Positions 9,059 through 19,680 of a stretch of DNA of 24,813 nucleotides are shown one piece after another. Source of the DNA: Lunasporangiospora selenospora (Eukaryota; Mortierellomycota; Mortierellomycetes; Mortierellales; Mortierellaceae); assembly GCA_015680635.1 (NCBI GenBank), contig JAABOA010000111.1, positions 1 through 24,813 on the forward strand, written 5' to 3'. Each line of letters begins with the position of its first letter. Position 1 is the stretch's first letter. The notes beneath the pieces are model-generated. The model made no database searches. It was given only the letters and a program-made list of their open reading frames with translations, and had not been told where the DNA came from. The position numbers were made by a program, and so were the translations under genes.

Positions 9059-12000
9059 ATGTGCAATCACCACCTGGATCCTGCTGAACAAGGAGACCTC
9101 TCTGCAGCTGAGTCAACTTCGACCTCCTCTGCTGAGCCAGGAGCCTCCGACTCTGTGACTGGAAGCAAAGAGGACTCGTTCGACGTGCCCAACTCTCTCG
9201 CAGACGTCTCGCGCTCCAACACACCTAACAGCGAACCATTGAAGCGGCGAGCCAGCGGAAACAATGCCTATTATACTTATCACAACGACAGGGCGCTCAA
9301 GCAGGCAAGGCTCAAAAATAATAATATTAACAATGGCAGAAAAAAAGGGCGACTGGTGTATCAGAGTCGGCTTTTGAGAGGGGCGCAGTCCTCTCTCACT
9401 ATGAGGGTGGGATGCTGAGTCTTCTCCACCGTTTTTTGTTTTTCTATTGCTAGGAGGATAACAAGTATCTTGCGCGCGAGACTCATACTCCTTCACGCTC
9501 ATCGACCAGCGGATTCACGACGCCGCTACCTGTGTTAAACAAGACGCCTGCCCTATTCGATAGCGCGGCAGAGAGCCTCCGAGTCTTGGACGCCAGTGCG
9601 GGCATTATGGAAGAGCCCGAGGAGGACAAGTCGGCCAAGCCCAATTTTGCACCCACGGACGAGGTCACTCAAGAGTTACAGGAGCTCTACACAAATTTCC
9701 AAAAGTGCCTTGACCTACGTGACAAGTACATGAAAGTCTCTTATCAGCGAGTTGGAGACAACCCAAGCGATCAAGAAGACTGGGTCATCTATCCACCTCC
9801 ACCTCCACCTTCATGGCCAGCACCACAGAACCCTGGACGAGTGCCGAGTGGACCTGCAAGCGTCGGAAGCGACTTTGTACGGGAAGAAGTTCCCATCCCT
9901 GGGCCTTGCGAGTATCTCTTTGAGCTTGATAGCACAGGAGTCTACCAGGTGAGTAGATCTTTATTGTGAGGAAAAAGGAGAAAGGAGAGGCAAAGGACCT
10001 GGTTATGTTTGACCAGATCCCTTTCTTTCAATGCGATGGTTGACCCCTACACTAACTAACCCAATCTCTTTTTTATCGGGTCGGGGAAAAAAAAGGTGTA
10101 TACATCCCAAGAGGACAAAGGCGAGAGGAGACCCATCATCAAGGTCCCGACCCCGAAAGAGTATTTCCTTGATCTTGATTTTGTCCTCTCCGTGATCTCT
10201 GACGGCCCCACCAAGAGCTTTGCCTTCCGTCGTCTCAAATATCTTGAAAGCAAATGGAACATGTACATTCTATTGAACGAGTACGAGGAGCTGACCGAGA
10301 CCAAACGCGTCCCTCATCGAGACTTTTACAATGTCCGTAAAGTGGACACACACGTTCATCATAGCTCCTGTATGAACCAAAAACACCTTTTACAGTTTAT
10401 CAAGTCGAAATTACGAGGATCGCCCAAGGACGTGGTCATATTCAGGGATGACAAGGACCTTACCTTGGAGCAAGTGTTCCAAAGTCTTCACTTGACGGCG
10501 TATGATCTTAGTATTGACACACTGGACATGCATGCCCACAAGGATTCGTTCCATCGTTTTGACAAGTTCAACCTAAAGTACAACCCTGTGGGAGAGTCTC
10601 GTCTTCGAGAGATCTTTTTAAAGACAGACAACAAGATCAAGGGTCATTATCTCGCAGACCTGACCAAAGGTGAGTGGGTGTCTGCCAAGATTTCCGAGGG
10701 GAGGGGGAGGGGGAGGGAAAAGATAAACCACATGTTACACACGGCAGTTGTAAATTGTCAGCACAAAGGTCGCCTTTGCTTATCCTCTGGTGTTTATTTT
10801 CATGGTTGAAATATAGAGGTCATATCGGATCTTGAACAGAGCAAGTACCAGATGGCCGAGTATCGGATCTCAATTTACGGTCGAAGTGAAGGTGAATGGG
10901 ATAAACTTGCAGACTGGGTAATCGACAACAAGCTTTTCTCACCCAATGTTCGATGGTTGATTCAAATCCCTCGACTCTACAACGTCTACAAGTCCAGCAA
11001 GACTGTTGAAAGCTTTGAAAAAGTGTTGATCAACATCTTCAAGCCTCTGTTTGAGGTTTCCATAGATCCATCGAGCCATCCTAATCTCCATATTTTCTTG
11101 CAGCGCGTGGTCGGGTTTGATTCGGTGGATGATGAGTCCAAGGCGGAGAGGCGTACCTACAAGAAGTATCCTTACCCGCGAGCTTGGACGATCTCTCTGA
11201 ACCCGCCTTACAGTTATTATATCTATTACCTGTTTGCAAATATGACGAGTCTTAACGCTCTGCGACAGCGGAGGAAATTCAGTAAGAGTGGTCCAATGTG
11301 CCCAGGTTGTCATGTGAGATGTCCTAAAATGTGGTCGTCTCGCCATCGTTTAACAACTGATTGCTCTCTCTTTCTCTCTCTCTTAGATACATTTGTCTTG
11401 CGGCCACATTGTGGTGAAGCTGGAGACACGGACCACTTGACATCTGCATTCCTCACCTCTTTTGGAATCTCGCATGGTATTCTGCTCCGGAAGGTTCCTG
11501 CCCTTCAGTATCTGTACTACTTGACACAAATGGGCATTGCCATGTCACCGCTTTCGAACAACGCCCTCTTTCTCGATTATGAGCGAAACCCTTTTCCAGT
11601 ATTCTTTCATCGCGGATTGAATGTTAGTCTGAGCACGGATGATCCGCTCCAGTTCCATTTCACCAAGGAGCCTCTGATCGAAGAGTACAGCGTCGCAGCT
11701 CAGGTAAAAAAGGAAAAAAAAAAAGAGGAAGGTCTGTCTGCCATTTTACAAGTAGTGACTGATATCACCAACTGACTATTGAGAGGTACTCTTCTTTATT
11801 TGTTACCTGGATTGAACTCGCGCAGATATGGAAACTGTCTGCTGCAGACATGTGCGAAATCTCTCGAAACTCGGTTTCACAATCCGGATTCGAGAACCAG
11901 GTTAAAAAACATTTCATTGGTCGTCGATGGTACCTCCCCGGGGTCCAGGGGAACGATATGGCCAAGACCAATGTCCCCAATATCCGAGTGAATTTCCGAT

Positions 12001-12482
12001 ACGAGACTCTACGTGAAGAGTTGAGCATGCTGCATCGATATTCACAACTAGTACGCTCATCGGCTCGGTCCTATACAACACTGCAGAACGATCTCAAGAG
12101 ACGAATGACCTCAGGTGCCTCTTCGCCCACCTCGTTCAAATTCATGAGTGCGAATGCCTCACCCTCAGGGAGGGTTCTGAAGGAGGGTCAAGAGTCCGAA
12201 ATGAAGTGGGGGCGTGGGTTGGTCGATGTTGGCGAGTTGGAATTACTTCATGTGCCCCCATTACCCAAGGCAATGGTCGAGACGGTGACGGCTACACCAA
12301 CTACACCAGCGTCGAGCCAGGACTCGAATGGCCATATGACATTTACGGATGCAATGACTATTGAGCGACAATACGGTACTTTGCCAGTGGTTGCCGGTGT
12401 GTGTGAGATGGCAGAAAGAGCTGCTGCCAAGAAGCGCGAGAAGCTTCGTCAAGGGTCTGAAAAAGCTGGTGAGGAGCGTTGA
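9059..12482 (+). CDS. AMD1: AMP deaminase
   Basis: Deaminates AMP to IMP and ammonia, setting the adenylate/guanylate balance in the cytosol. Six exons: 9059-9355, 9454-9948, 10096-10669, 10817-11281, 11387-11703 and 11826-12482. Introns of 98-147 bp join in phase to give 934 residues, a usual fungal length. The start at 9059 sits in CCACCATG. The N-terminus is Ser-rich and disordered, as in the family. The catalytic amidohydrolase domain begins near residue 340 with the zinc motif [21 protein letters not shown] follows near residue 617 (just after the fourth intron), and [15 protein letters not shown] near residue 693 carries the metal-binding aspartate pair. The expected [11 protein letters not shown] and [15 protein letters not shown] segments are present. 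The C-terminal extension after the conserved RYETLREEL is low complexity. The first donor (GTGTAT at 9356) is the least certain; 9407 is also in phase but would leave a 47 bp intron. Confidence 0.96.
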
Positions 12483-12589
12483 TGCTGGTGGTATAGTTCC
12501 TGAAGAGGCATGACCTTCTGGAAGGAGGAAAAAAAAAGAAGAGTACCAAGAGACGCAATGGATAATATCCTGTCAAATCCTGATTAAAA

Positions 12590-12595
12590 TTTATT
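12590..12595 (-). terminator. Minus-strand AATAAA signal
   Basis: TTTATT on the plus strand is AATAAA on the minus strand, 60 bases beyond the minus-strand stop at 12657-12655. The spacing suits a poly(A) signal for that coding remnant and lies inside the 3'UTR of AMP deaminase, so the two transcripts would overlap tail to tail. Confidence 0.4.
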
Positions 12596-12654
12596 CCTTT
12601 ACAAAGAACAAGCCGACATTAAACGATCGAAAAGAAACATTGTGCTAGTCTGGG

Positions 12655-13060
12655 TCAGTTGTCTCCGGTTGGAAGAAGACTCATGCTTACTAAGAGCTCT
12701 TCGTTGATGTCCAATAATCGCAATGAACTATTCCCAGCAAGGTCAAGTTTCAAAGATCGCCCAGACCCTCCAAGCAAGGTTGTAAATGCTTTAACTTGAT
12801 CGGTGTAGCGTGCATGCAGCTCAGAATATTTGAGGGTATCACAGACCTGCTATTCGCAATACTCCAATTAGGCATCAGTCATACACAGAAGCTTGTTCTT
12901 GTGCCAGCCCTGAAGAATCATTCAATGCAGGCTGTGACGAAGAAGACACTGCCGATCGTCTTTAACATTCAAGGTGAAATGATTTCACTCCGCTTTTTGC
13001 CAGCACTGGTCGAATTGCCAGCATTGGTTTCCCATTGCTACCCACTCCTCTTCTATGTGC
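12655..13060 (-). pseudogene. Minus-strand coding remnant, unrecognised
   Basis: The best piece is 12846-12655, ending in TGA. It reads like a helical, leucine-rich protein terminus (DTLKYSELHARYTDQVKAFT, LKLDLAGNSSLRLLDINEEL). A correctly placed AATAAA follows it. Upstream, 12958-12887 reads as a Ser-rich linker (RSAVSSSSQPALNDSSGLAQ). It can join in phase through a GT-AG gap of only 40 bases, shorter than any intron seen in the clean genes. Further up, about 13030-12970 gives another Ser/Lys-rich piece (NAGNSTSAGKKRSEIISP) that ends in a stop. The plus strand of the same region also carries a 93-codon ORF (12796-13077) of hydrophobic composition, which I consider the shadow. No intact start was found, so this is either a decayed gene or a gene with exons I could not place. 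Confidence 0.4.
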
Positions 13061-13230
13061 CTCGATCTCTCAAATGATTAAAAGTTCAAGATGCTGGACG
13101 ACATTGCGAAAAAGGGCTTTTGGTCTGGGCGGATAAGTTTGCTCCATCTCTAAAGCTTACATCACGGCACGATCCTCATCCTCGCACTCACAACTAAAGC
13201 CAGCAAGGGCCATTTCACTCTTAAATTTAC

Positions 13231-13618
13231 TGTGAAACGTTCTTCATCGAGTTTCGCCTTGGGAGGATTCCGATTAGTGGTTCCTACGACTGATGGTGGT
13301 GTGGTGGCGAGCGTTATAGGAATGAATACCAAAGGCTTCAACAACAACAACGGTATTCTTATGATGCCCACAACAAAGATGCTGAATACAGTTATCCAAT
13401 CAACGCCAGTTTAGCTTGGAGATTTTGCCCATTCCGATGATTATAGAAAAAGCAAGGATGGCGCAGGGATAGAAAAGCAGGTTGTGCGTGTGTATGGGGG
13501 GTCAGTACCCTATATTGAGATGCATGCTATAGTACAAAAGGGATGGCAGAGTGCAGGTTTGAGAATGATCACAGTCAGCTTGTTGGAGGATATAGGTAGC
13601 AACTGGTTGACTCAATGA
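13231..13618 (+). pseudogene. Plus-strand coding remnant converging on POP7
   Basis: From about 13230 the frame reads FFIEFRLGRIPISGSYD, meets TGA at 13291-13293, then continues in the same frame (CGGERYRNEYQRLQQQQRYS, AHNKDAEYSYPINAS). At 13412-13421 the coding signal moves to the next frame (GDFAHSDDYRKSKDGAGIEK, then VVRVYGGSVPYIEMHAIV) and ends at TGA 13616-13618. One in-frame stop plus one single-base frame change suggest a decayed gene. TAG at 13412-13414 could instead act as an acceptor for the last exon. I do not recognise the protein. Its stop overlaps the convergent POP7 stop by seven bases, so the 3'UTRs must overlap if both are expressed. Confidence 0.5.
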
Positions 13619-14213
13619 TGTGTCAACGACCGTTTGTTCGACTTCATCCTCTTCCTGGTGTCTCGAGAAATGGTGGCCCTAGGCATGGGCTGGGTCAGCT
13701 CAACACGAATATGGATAGCAGAGTTTTGGCGACAGTTCACATCAAAGTCCTTTTCAGTGTCCAAGGGAATGACATCATCCACGAGGTCAACCGTGTATGT
13801 TTCTGTCTGGCAACGGACTTGATTCGAGCAAGCGGCACTAATGCTCATGGCCAGTGATACGGCTCGTTCGATAGCTGCGCCCATGGCTCGGATAGAGATG
13901 GAAGATCGACCATCTTGGAGAAGTAGCTTCTTCGCACGGACCAGCTGACCCTTATAAGACGACGTCTTGGTGACATAAATGTCTGAATACGTAGTAGCGG
14001 GTCGCAGCGGTGCTCTCTTTCTAATCAAGGCTGTCGATACATGAAATGGTGAAGTAGAGGATGAGGATCGAGATCTGTAGAGAGGGGGGCAAGAAGCAAT
14101 GGGATGGTGGTCCAGAGGAGAGAGTGTTGAGGAGCCTTACCGACATCCTTAAAGATCTTTGCTCGTTTGCAGTCTGGACGGTCGAGCTCCTCATTAGGGC
14201 TGGTTTTGGTCAT
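13612..14213 (-). CDS. POP7: Ribonuclease P/MRP subunit POP7 (Rpp20), Alba-like
   Basis: RNA-binding subunit of RNase P (tRNA 5' maturation) and RNase MRP (rRNA processing), nuclear/nucleolar, pairing with Pop6/Rpp25 in known species. Two exons, 14213-14141 and 14030-13612, flank a 110 bp GTAAGG-GACAG intron and give 163 residues (KIFKDV joined to ALIRKRAPLRP). The Alba fold region is clear: SDIYVTKTSSYKGQLVRAKK, then SISIRAMGAAIERAVSLAMS, and near the end NSAIHIRVEL, the characteristic closing strand of Rpp20 proteins. Reading straight through the intron, or using an earlier acceptor, hits a stop, which supports this junction. The start codon abuts a hexamer repeat in the 5'UTR. The gene is divergent from the HELLS-like gene and its stop overlaps the remnant to its left. 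Confidence 0.88.
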
Positions 14214-14214
14214 T

Positions 14215-14256
14215 CTGATCCTGATCCTGATCCTGATCCCGATCCCGATCCCGATG
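14215..14256. repeat. Seven-copy hexamer repeat CTGATC/CCGATC
   Basis: Four CTGATC units (14215-14238) are followed by two CCGATC and a final CCGATG (14239-14256). The array ends one base before the POP7 start codon, so it lies in that gene's 5'UTR. A 6 bp unit keeps reading frame if it is ever translated. Confidence 0.9.
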
Positions 14257-14629
14257 TTGGTGGCGAGTGTAAGTGCGGAAAAGAGCTGTCGACAAGCAGC
14301 GCGCTAGAGGAAACAGAGAAATAGAGCTTCTGGTCTGGCAAAGAGAGGTGGCTTTGGGTTGGAGGAAGAGGAAGAAGAGTGATTGAGTGAGTGAGTGAGA
14401 GAGAACAAAGGAGAGAGAGAGAGGGAGAGAAACAGGATATTTGGTGGCAAGAAGGAAAACACGCAAAAAAAAAAAGTCAAAAATCAAAAAAAACATACTC
14501 TTCAGTCTGCCCGTGCCTTGCCTCCTCTCTTCTCCCCTTTCTCACCACTGTTCGTGTTCGCAAAAGGGTCCATACCCACTCTCCATCAAGGCTCATTGTT
14601 GTATCCCTGATCCCGACTCGCTACCCACC
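14257..14629. promoter_or_regulatory. Divergent promoter of POP7 and the HELLS-like gene
   Basis: This gap is dominated by purine-rich simple sequence: (GAGT)n then (GA)n at about 14383-14430, A-runs at 14465-14492, and a C/T-rich stretch leading to the start at 14630 (CCCACCATG). No TATA box is obvious. No supported coding sequence lies here. Confidence 0.5.
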
Positions 14630-17600
14630 ATGGCCTCACCAACCGCCGAAACCGAGAACAGCACTCCTCAGGAAGCGGTAATGCATCTCTCTCTTTCTAT
14701 CTCTCTTTTTCTCAATTTCATCGTCTTGCATCACATGGATGTCGTTCAATGCATCGACTTGTGCCCACACCCAATCCCTGCTCTCATGACATGAGACCAG
14801 TGGTACTTGCCACGCGTCTACGACATACACCGCTATCTCGTCCATCCAGCATGACTAACTGTAGCTGCTCCCTCCTTGGACATTCACTCTACGCTCCACA
14901 ACAACCGGTCAATGGTCCTATTCGGCTCTGACGTACTAGACTGTCAGCACTCCTTCTTCTGACAATGCAGACACCTCATCGCCTGATGGTACCGTAACCG
15001 AGGCCATGCTCCAGGAGGAAGAGAAGCTTCACGAGGCGACAGAGAAGGAGGAGACGGAGAAGATTGCCAAGTTGAAAGAGAAGGTTTGTTCATGGTCCTG
15101 TCGCTCTCACACCCCTGTCCACTGGAAAAAATTTTGGTGGCAGTCCACGTCAAAAAGGCTTGCCCTGCCCCGCCCCGCCTCCTCTCTTCTCTTCCTCCAA
15201 CTCAGCCCAACCCTGTCTGCCATTCCTCGCATCATCGAATAGGCTGCCACAGAGTATACTGCAGTGGTCAACAAGCAGCGATTCCAGCGACTCAACTTCT
15301 TGATCGAAAAGTCCACCCTCTACTCCGGCTTCCTCGCCCAGAAACTGGAGAGACAGCAAAAGGAAGCTCGAGCCAAGGCTGCAGCTCTCGAGGCTAAGAG
15401 AGAGACCGAGAGACAGAAGGAGCTAGTCGAAAAGGCAGAGGCCGCCAGTACCGAGCCCTCTTCTCCAGCCGCAACTGCAACGCGATCGAGCTCTCGCCTG
15501 CAATCCAAGCCAGATCAGCAGACCGATCCAAAGGCTACTGAAGTTGCTGCTGCCTCCGCAAAGAAGAAGGAAAAGAATTCGTCAAACTCTGCTGCTGCCA
15601 AAAAGCGCAAGGTGGAGGAAACTGGATACAGCATTGCTGACTACCTCGATAAGGATGTTCTTAAAAAGCAAAAGCAAAAGGAGACTGTTGAGACCACTGT
15701 AGAAGTGGTAGTGCCAGCTCCACCTGCTGCGCCCAAGCCTACTACATCGCCCAAGCCCGTCATTTCGGCACGTCAGCCATCTCTAGTCACCGGAGGTATC
15801 CTTCGAGACTATCAATTAGCAGGAGTGGAGTGGCTGATCAGCCTTTATGAGAATGGTCTGAATGGTATTCTGGCAGACGAAATGGGTCTTGGAAAGGTAA
15901 TGACAACAAACGAGAGGTGTTGCAAATAGAGGATGTTGCGGATCAAATCATTTCTTCCTGTTAATACTTACTCTCTACTGTTTGTAAATAGACACTTCAA
16001 ACCCTCTCTTTCTTGGCGTTTCTGCGCGAGAAGGGTGTGTGGGGACCATTCTTGATCACTGCACCTCTTTCAACACTGGCCAATTGGGTCAACGAAATCG
16101 AAAGGTTTGTGTCTTTTTGACCATTGAGAGAAAAAAAAAGAAAAAAGAGATCCATGGTGTAAGGATTGTGCGCTAATTCTTAAAACATCTCTTCCCTATA
16201 GATTCACACCATCTGTTCCTGTCGTGTTGTATCATGGAAATCCTGAGGAGCGTGCTCATATTCGTACGAGAAAGTTTCGAAAGCTGGATGCCTCTTTCCC
16301 AATTTGTGTCACCAGTTACGAAATTGTCATGAACGACAGGAAATATCTTCAAAAGTACCCCTGGAAATATATTGTGGTAGACGAGGGTCATCGTCTCAAG
16401 AACATGAACTGCAAGTTGATTCGTGAGCTCAAGACGTACCATTCAGCAAACCGCTTGCTTCTGTCAGGAACACCTCTTCAGAACAACCTCTCAGAGCTTT
16501 GGAGTTTGCTCAATTTCTTGCTCCCCGATATCTTTGACGATTTGGAAAGTTTCCAGGAATGGTTTGACTTTTCAGACATCAATGCCAAGGAAGGTCAAGA
16601 TCGTATTCTTGGAGAAGAATCACAGAGTGGTATTGTCTCTAGCTTGCACCACATTCTGAAGCCCTTCTTGCTTCGACGTGTCAAGACTGATGGTGAGTGC
16701 CTTCTTCTCTTCACACTGGCAATTTATTTTGTTTCCGTGTTGTGTGCAAAATGTTGGCCAAGCCCGAGTGCTAATATTATAATTTTTTTAATTATTGACA
16801 CGTTTGATATGAAAAAAAAGTCGAGCACTCCTTGCCAAAGAAGAAAGAGTACTGTCTCTACTGCCCACTCACCCCTGCCCAGAAGGAATGGTATGATGCA
16901 GCATTAGGCAAGGATATCCGCAACTTTTTGATCCAGAAAAAGGTTGCCGCTAACTCGCACCCCGATCCCAACGGCGAAGAGTCGAAAGAGCCCAGTGAGG
17001 CACCAGTGGTAATCGAGTTACTCACATCAGAAGCGACCGAGTCACCCGCATCAGAGTCGACAGAAGTCGCGGCCAATGTTGAAGACAGCACTGAAGTACC
17101 TTTGGATGAGCTGGAGGCTATTGCTGCAACCGAGGAAGAGGAGATGGCCAATGTTAGGCGTCGCACCACTCGAACAGGGACTGCCGTGTCTTATGAGGAA
17201 AAGTCTGACAGGGAGTATTTTAAGTCTCTGGAGAACGGTGATGCAGATGGCAAGAATCAAGATGGACGTTCGAGCGCTGCGCTAACAGCAAAGGAGATCG
17301 ATTTGCGTCGGGCCACTAAATCGGTGACCAACATGAAGTTGATGAACGTGGTGATGCAGCTCCGCAAAGTCTGCAACCATCCATTCCTGTTTGACTGGCC
17401 TATGGATCCCAAAACCAACATGCCGGTACTATCTGAGGATTTGCTCTATTCCTCCGGAAAGATGCTCGTCCTGAACCGACTTCTTCCAGTGCTCTTTGAG
17501 CGCGGACACAAGGTCCTTATCTTTTCTCAGTTTACGACAATGCTGGACATTATTCAAGACTGGGCAGAAATCCATAAGGATTGGCCATGCTGTCGTATTG

Positions 17601-18300
17601 ACGGAGCGATCAAGCAAGAGGACCGTCGGAAGCAGATTGCAGACTTTAACCGGTCCCCTAATCTGAAGCTCTTCTTGTTGTCGACACGTGCAGGAGGGTT
17701 GGGTATTAACTTGACTTCGGCCGACACTGTCATCATCTTTGATAGCGACTGGGTGAGTCCTTTTTTTTTTTTTTTTTTGATTTAGTGTTGATGGATGTGA
17801 GAACTAAAGTGTTAGTATTTTCCAAACCTTATTAGAATCCACAAATGGATTTGCAGGCACAGGATCGCGTCCACCGAATTGGTCAAACCAAACCCGTCAT
17901 GGTCTACAGACTAGTGACTGCCAATACCATTGAGGGCAAGATCATTGAAAAGGCTTCTAGCAAGCGTAAGCTTGAAAAATTGGTCATTCAAAAGGGCAAA
18001 TTCAAGCAGCTCCCCTCCACCTCCAATCCAGGATCTCGTGCGGATCGAGCAGCCACACTTGCAGAACTGGCTGATTTGTTGGCACAGGATGATGGTGAAA
18101 AGGTGCAGGTGGCGACCAAGGACGATGTGGTGATTTCGGACAAGCATTTGGAGATGTTGTTGGACCGGAGTGAGGCGGCCTATGCTAGCAACAGATCTGG
18201 AACTGCGGAGGATGCCGATGCAGGTGCTGCAACGTTCAAGGTGGTGGAGGAAACGCGGGATGACCAGAACGATGTCCTCAAGACGGCACCTGTATCCTAG
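14630..18300 (+). CDS. IRC5: SNF2-family chromatin remodelling ATPase, HELLS/DDM1/IRC5 type
   Basis: DNA-dependent ATPase that moves nucleosomes; its plant and animal relatives (DDM1, LSH/HELLS) support DNA methylation and heterochromatin. Seven exons: 14630-14677, 14940-15083, 15243-15896, 15992-16104, 16202-16692, 16821-17752 and 17836-18300. All are in phase, giving 948 residues. An acidic/Ser N-terminus is followed by a coiled coil with the family-typical [19 protein letters not shown]. Helicase lobe 1 has DEMGLGKT (motif I, split by the third intron, near residue 280), [10 protein letters not shown] (DEGH, residue ~380) and [11 protein letters not shown] (~408). [18 protein letters not shown] matches HELLS closely. 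An acidic insert lies between the lobes (about residues 500-590). Lobe 2 has [19 protein letters not shown] (~771) and [11 protein letters not shown] (~802). No chromo-, bromo- or SANT domain is visible, which favours HELLS over CHD or ISWI. The HELLS/DDM1/IRC5 choice among SNF2 subfamilies is a family-level judgement. Confidence 0.93.
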
Positions 18301-18375
18301 ACAATGTTAGAATCCAGTTGAGGACCATTTCTTTTACAAGAGAAAGGTGAGGAGAGGGAGAGGGATGACTCTTTG

Positions 18376-18401
18376 AATAAAAGCGACGGAGATATTTTAT
18401 T
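18376..18401. terminator. Facing poly(A) signals of two convergent genes
   Basis: AATAAA on the plus strand (18376-18381) lies 76 bases past the HELLS-like stop. AATAAA on the minus strand (18401-18396) lies 71 bases past the aldo-keto reductase stop. If both are used, cleavage points cross and the transcript ends overlap by tens of bases. Confidence 0.5.
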
Positions 18402-18471
18402 GGCATAAGCAAAGTACAGGGTTGGCATGGCAACAAGAACTGTTACACTCCCTAATCACTTGAAGACACGC

Positions 18472-19680
18472 TCATTTGACTTTGTCCGAAGAGCCAGGAG
18501 CCGCAATCCGCCTATGTTCAACACTTTTCCAGGCGTTCTCATAAGCATCGACAAGAGTCGGGGATAGTGGACCCATCTCCAGATCGAGAAGGTTTTGCTC
18601 CAGCTGTTTAAAAGATGATGCGCCTACCAAAATTCCATCCTCCTTTGTCAAACCTGAGTGATGACGCATCCAACGATTGGTTGCTTGGGCAAAGGGGATG
18701 CCCTCCTTTTCAGCTGCCTTTGCCAACAGGTCCAGCGCAGCAAAGACCTCGCGGTGCCAGTATCGTTCCCTGAGATGACCGCTGAGAAAAGACGTGGAGT
18801 GGAGACGAGCATCCTCTTTGGGTTCCTCGTCAAATTTGTTTTTGCCTGTCAACAAGCCCGCTGCCATGATGCCATAGGCATAGTAGTGAATCCCGTGTTT
18901 TTTGAGTAAATCTCGAATCTCAAGGTAGCCTGTGCGCGCAATGGGTGAATACTGGCGAGACGGAAGAGAGGGACTTGTCATGATTAGAATATAAATCGAA
19001 AAAAGGCCTGTTCTGTTCTCGAGCAATTATGCCACAGAAAGCCAGCTCACCAAGCCTTGGTACATTGTTGGGGCAATGTATCCCTTTGACTTGCAAATGG
19101 AGACAATCTCGTCCACCTGGCTAGGACTGTGGTTGGACAGGCCAAACCTGCGGATCTTGCCCTGCTTGTACAAAATGTCTACTCCCTCCAGACTCTCTTC
19201 AATCGGGGTCTTGTCGTCTGGATGATGCAGGTATAACAAATCCACATTCTCGACACCAAGGGCTGCGAGGGACTCGTCGAATTGTTGAAGGATATTCTCT
19301 ATGGTGAGAGGGGTGATGAAAGGGTGGACCTTGGTCGAAATCCTGAGGTCTGCAAGACTGCTCTTGTCCAGTTCGCCGAGAGCCGCCTCGGAATCTGTGT
19401 AGATACGGGCCGTGTCTACCTCTTTATAACCAAAGGATTTGAACAGGTCCATCAGCGGTTGAACTTCGTCCTTGCCTTGAAGCCGTACAAAGGTCTCTGC
19501 CCTGTTTGAACTCTTGAGTCCAAATGTTGCTGCGCTACAAGCAAAGAGATAGACAAATAATTCAGTGGATGCGAGGTGTTTGTTAATGTTGTATCCTCTA
19601 TCTGTGTCCTTTGAGTAATAAGCATGTTTTCTTTTCTTTCCTTCTTACCCAAGAGAAAGTTGAGGTAGAGATTCAGACAT
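18472..19680 (-). CDS. Aldo-keto reductase, AKR7-like (aflatoxin aldehyde reductase family)
   Basis: NADPH-dependent reduction of aldehydes and ketones in the cytosol. Three exons, 19680-19649, 19534-19051 and 18951-18472, with introns of 114 and 99 bp, give 331 residues, the normal AKR length. The catalytic tetrad is visible: Asp51 and Tyr56 in EVDTARIYTD, Lys79 in RISTKVHPF, and His114 in LLYLHHPD. RRFGLSNHS, MYQGLYSPIAR, HYYAYGIMAAGLLTGKN and ILVGASSFKQLEQNL follow in the order and spacing expected of AKR7/aflatoxin aldehyde reductase proteins, whose substrates include dialdehydes and succinic semialdehyde. The C-terminal VGASSFKQLEQNL supplies the cofactor phosphate region. The actual substrate cannot be told from sequence. 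It is convergent with the HELLS-like gene with only 171 bases between stops. Confidence 0.93.

Noticed and set aside
13162-13371. Minus-strand ORF of 70 codons
   Set aside because: It lies opposite a better-supported plus-strand remnant and has no supporting splice or poly(A) signal.
14061-14324. ORF containing Asp-Pro dipeptide repeats
   Set aside because: It is simply the translation of the CTGATC/CCGATC hexamer array, and it is antisense to POP7 exon 1.
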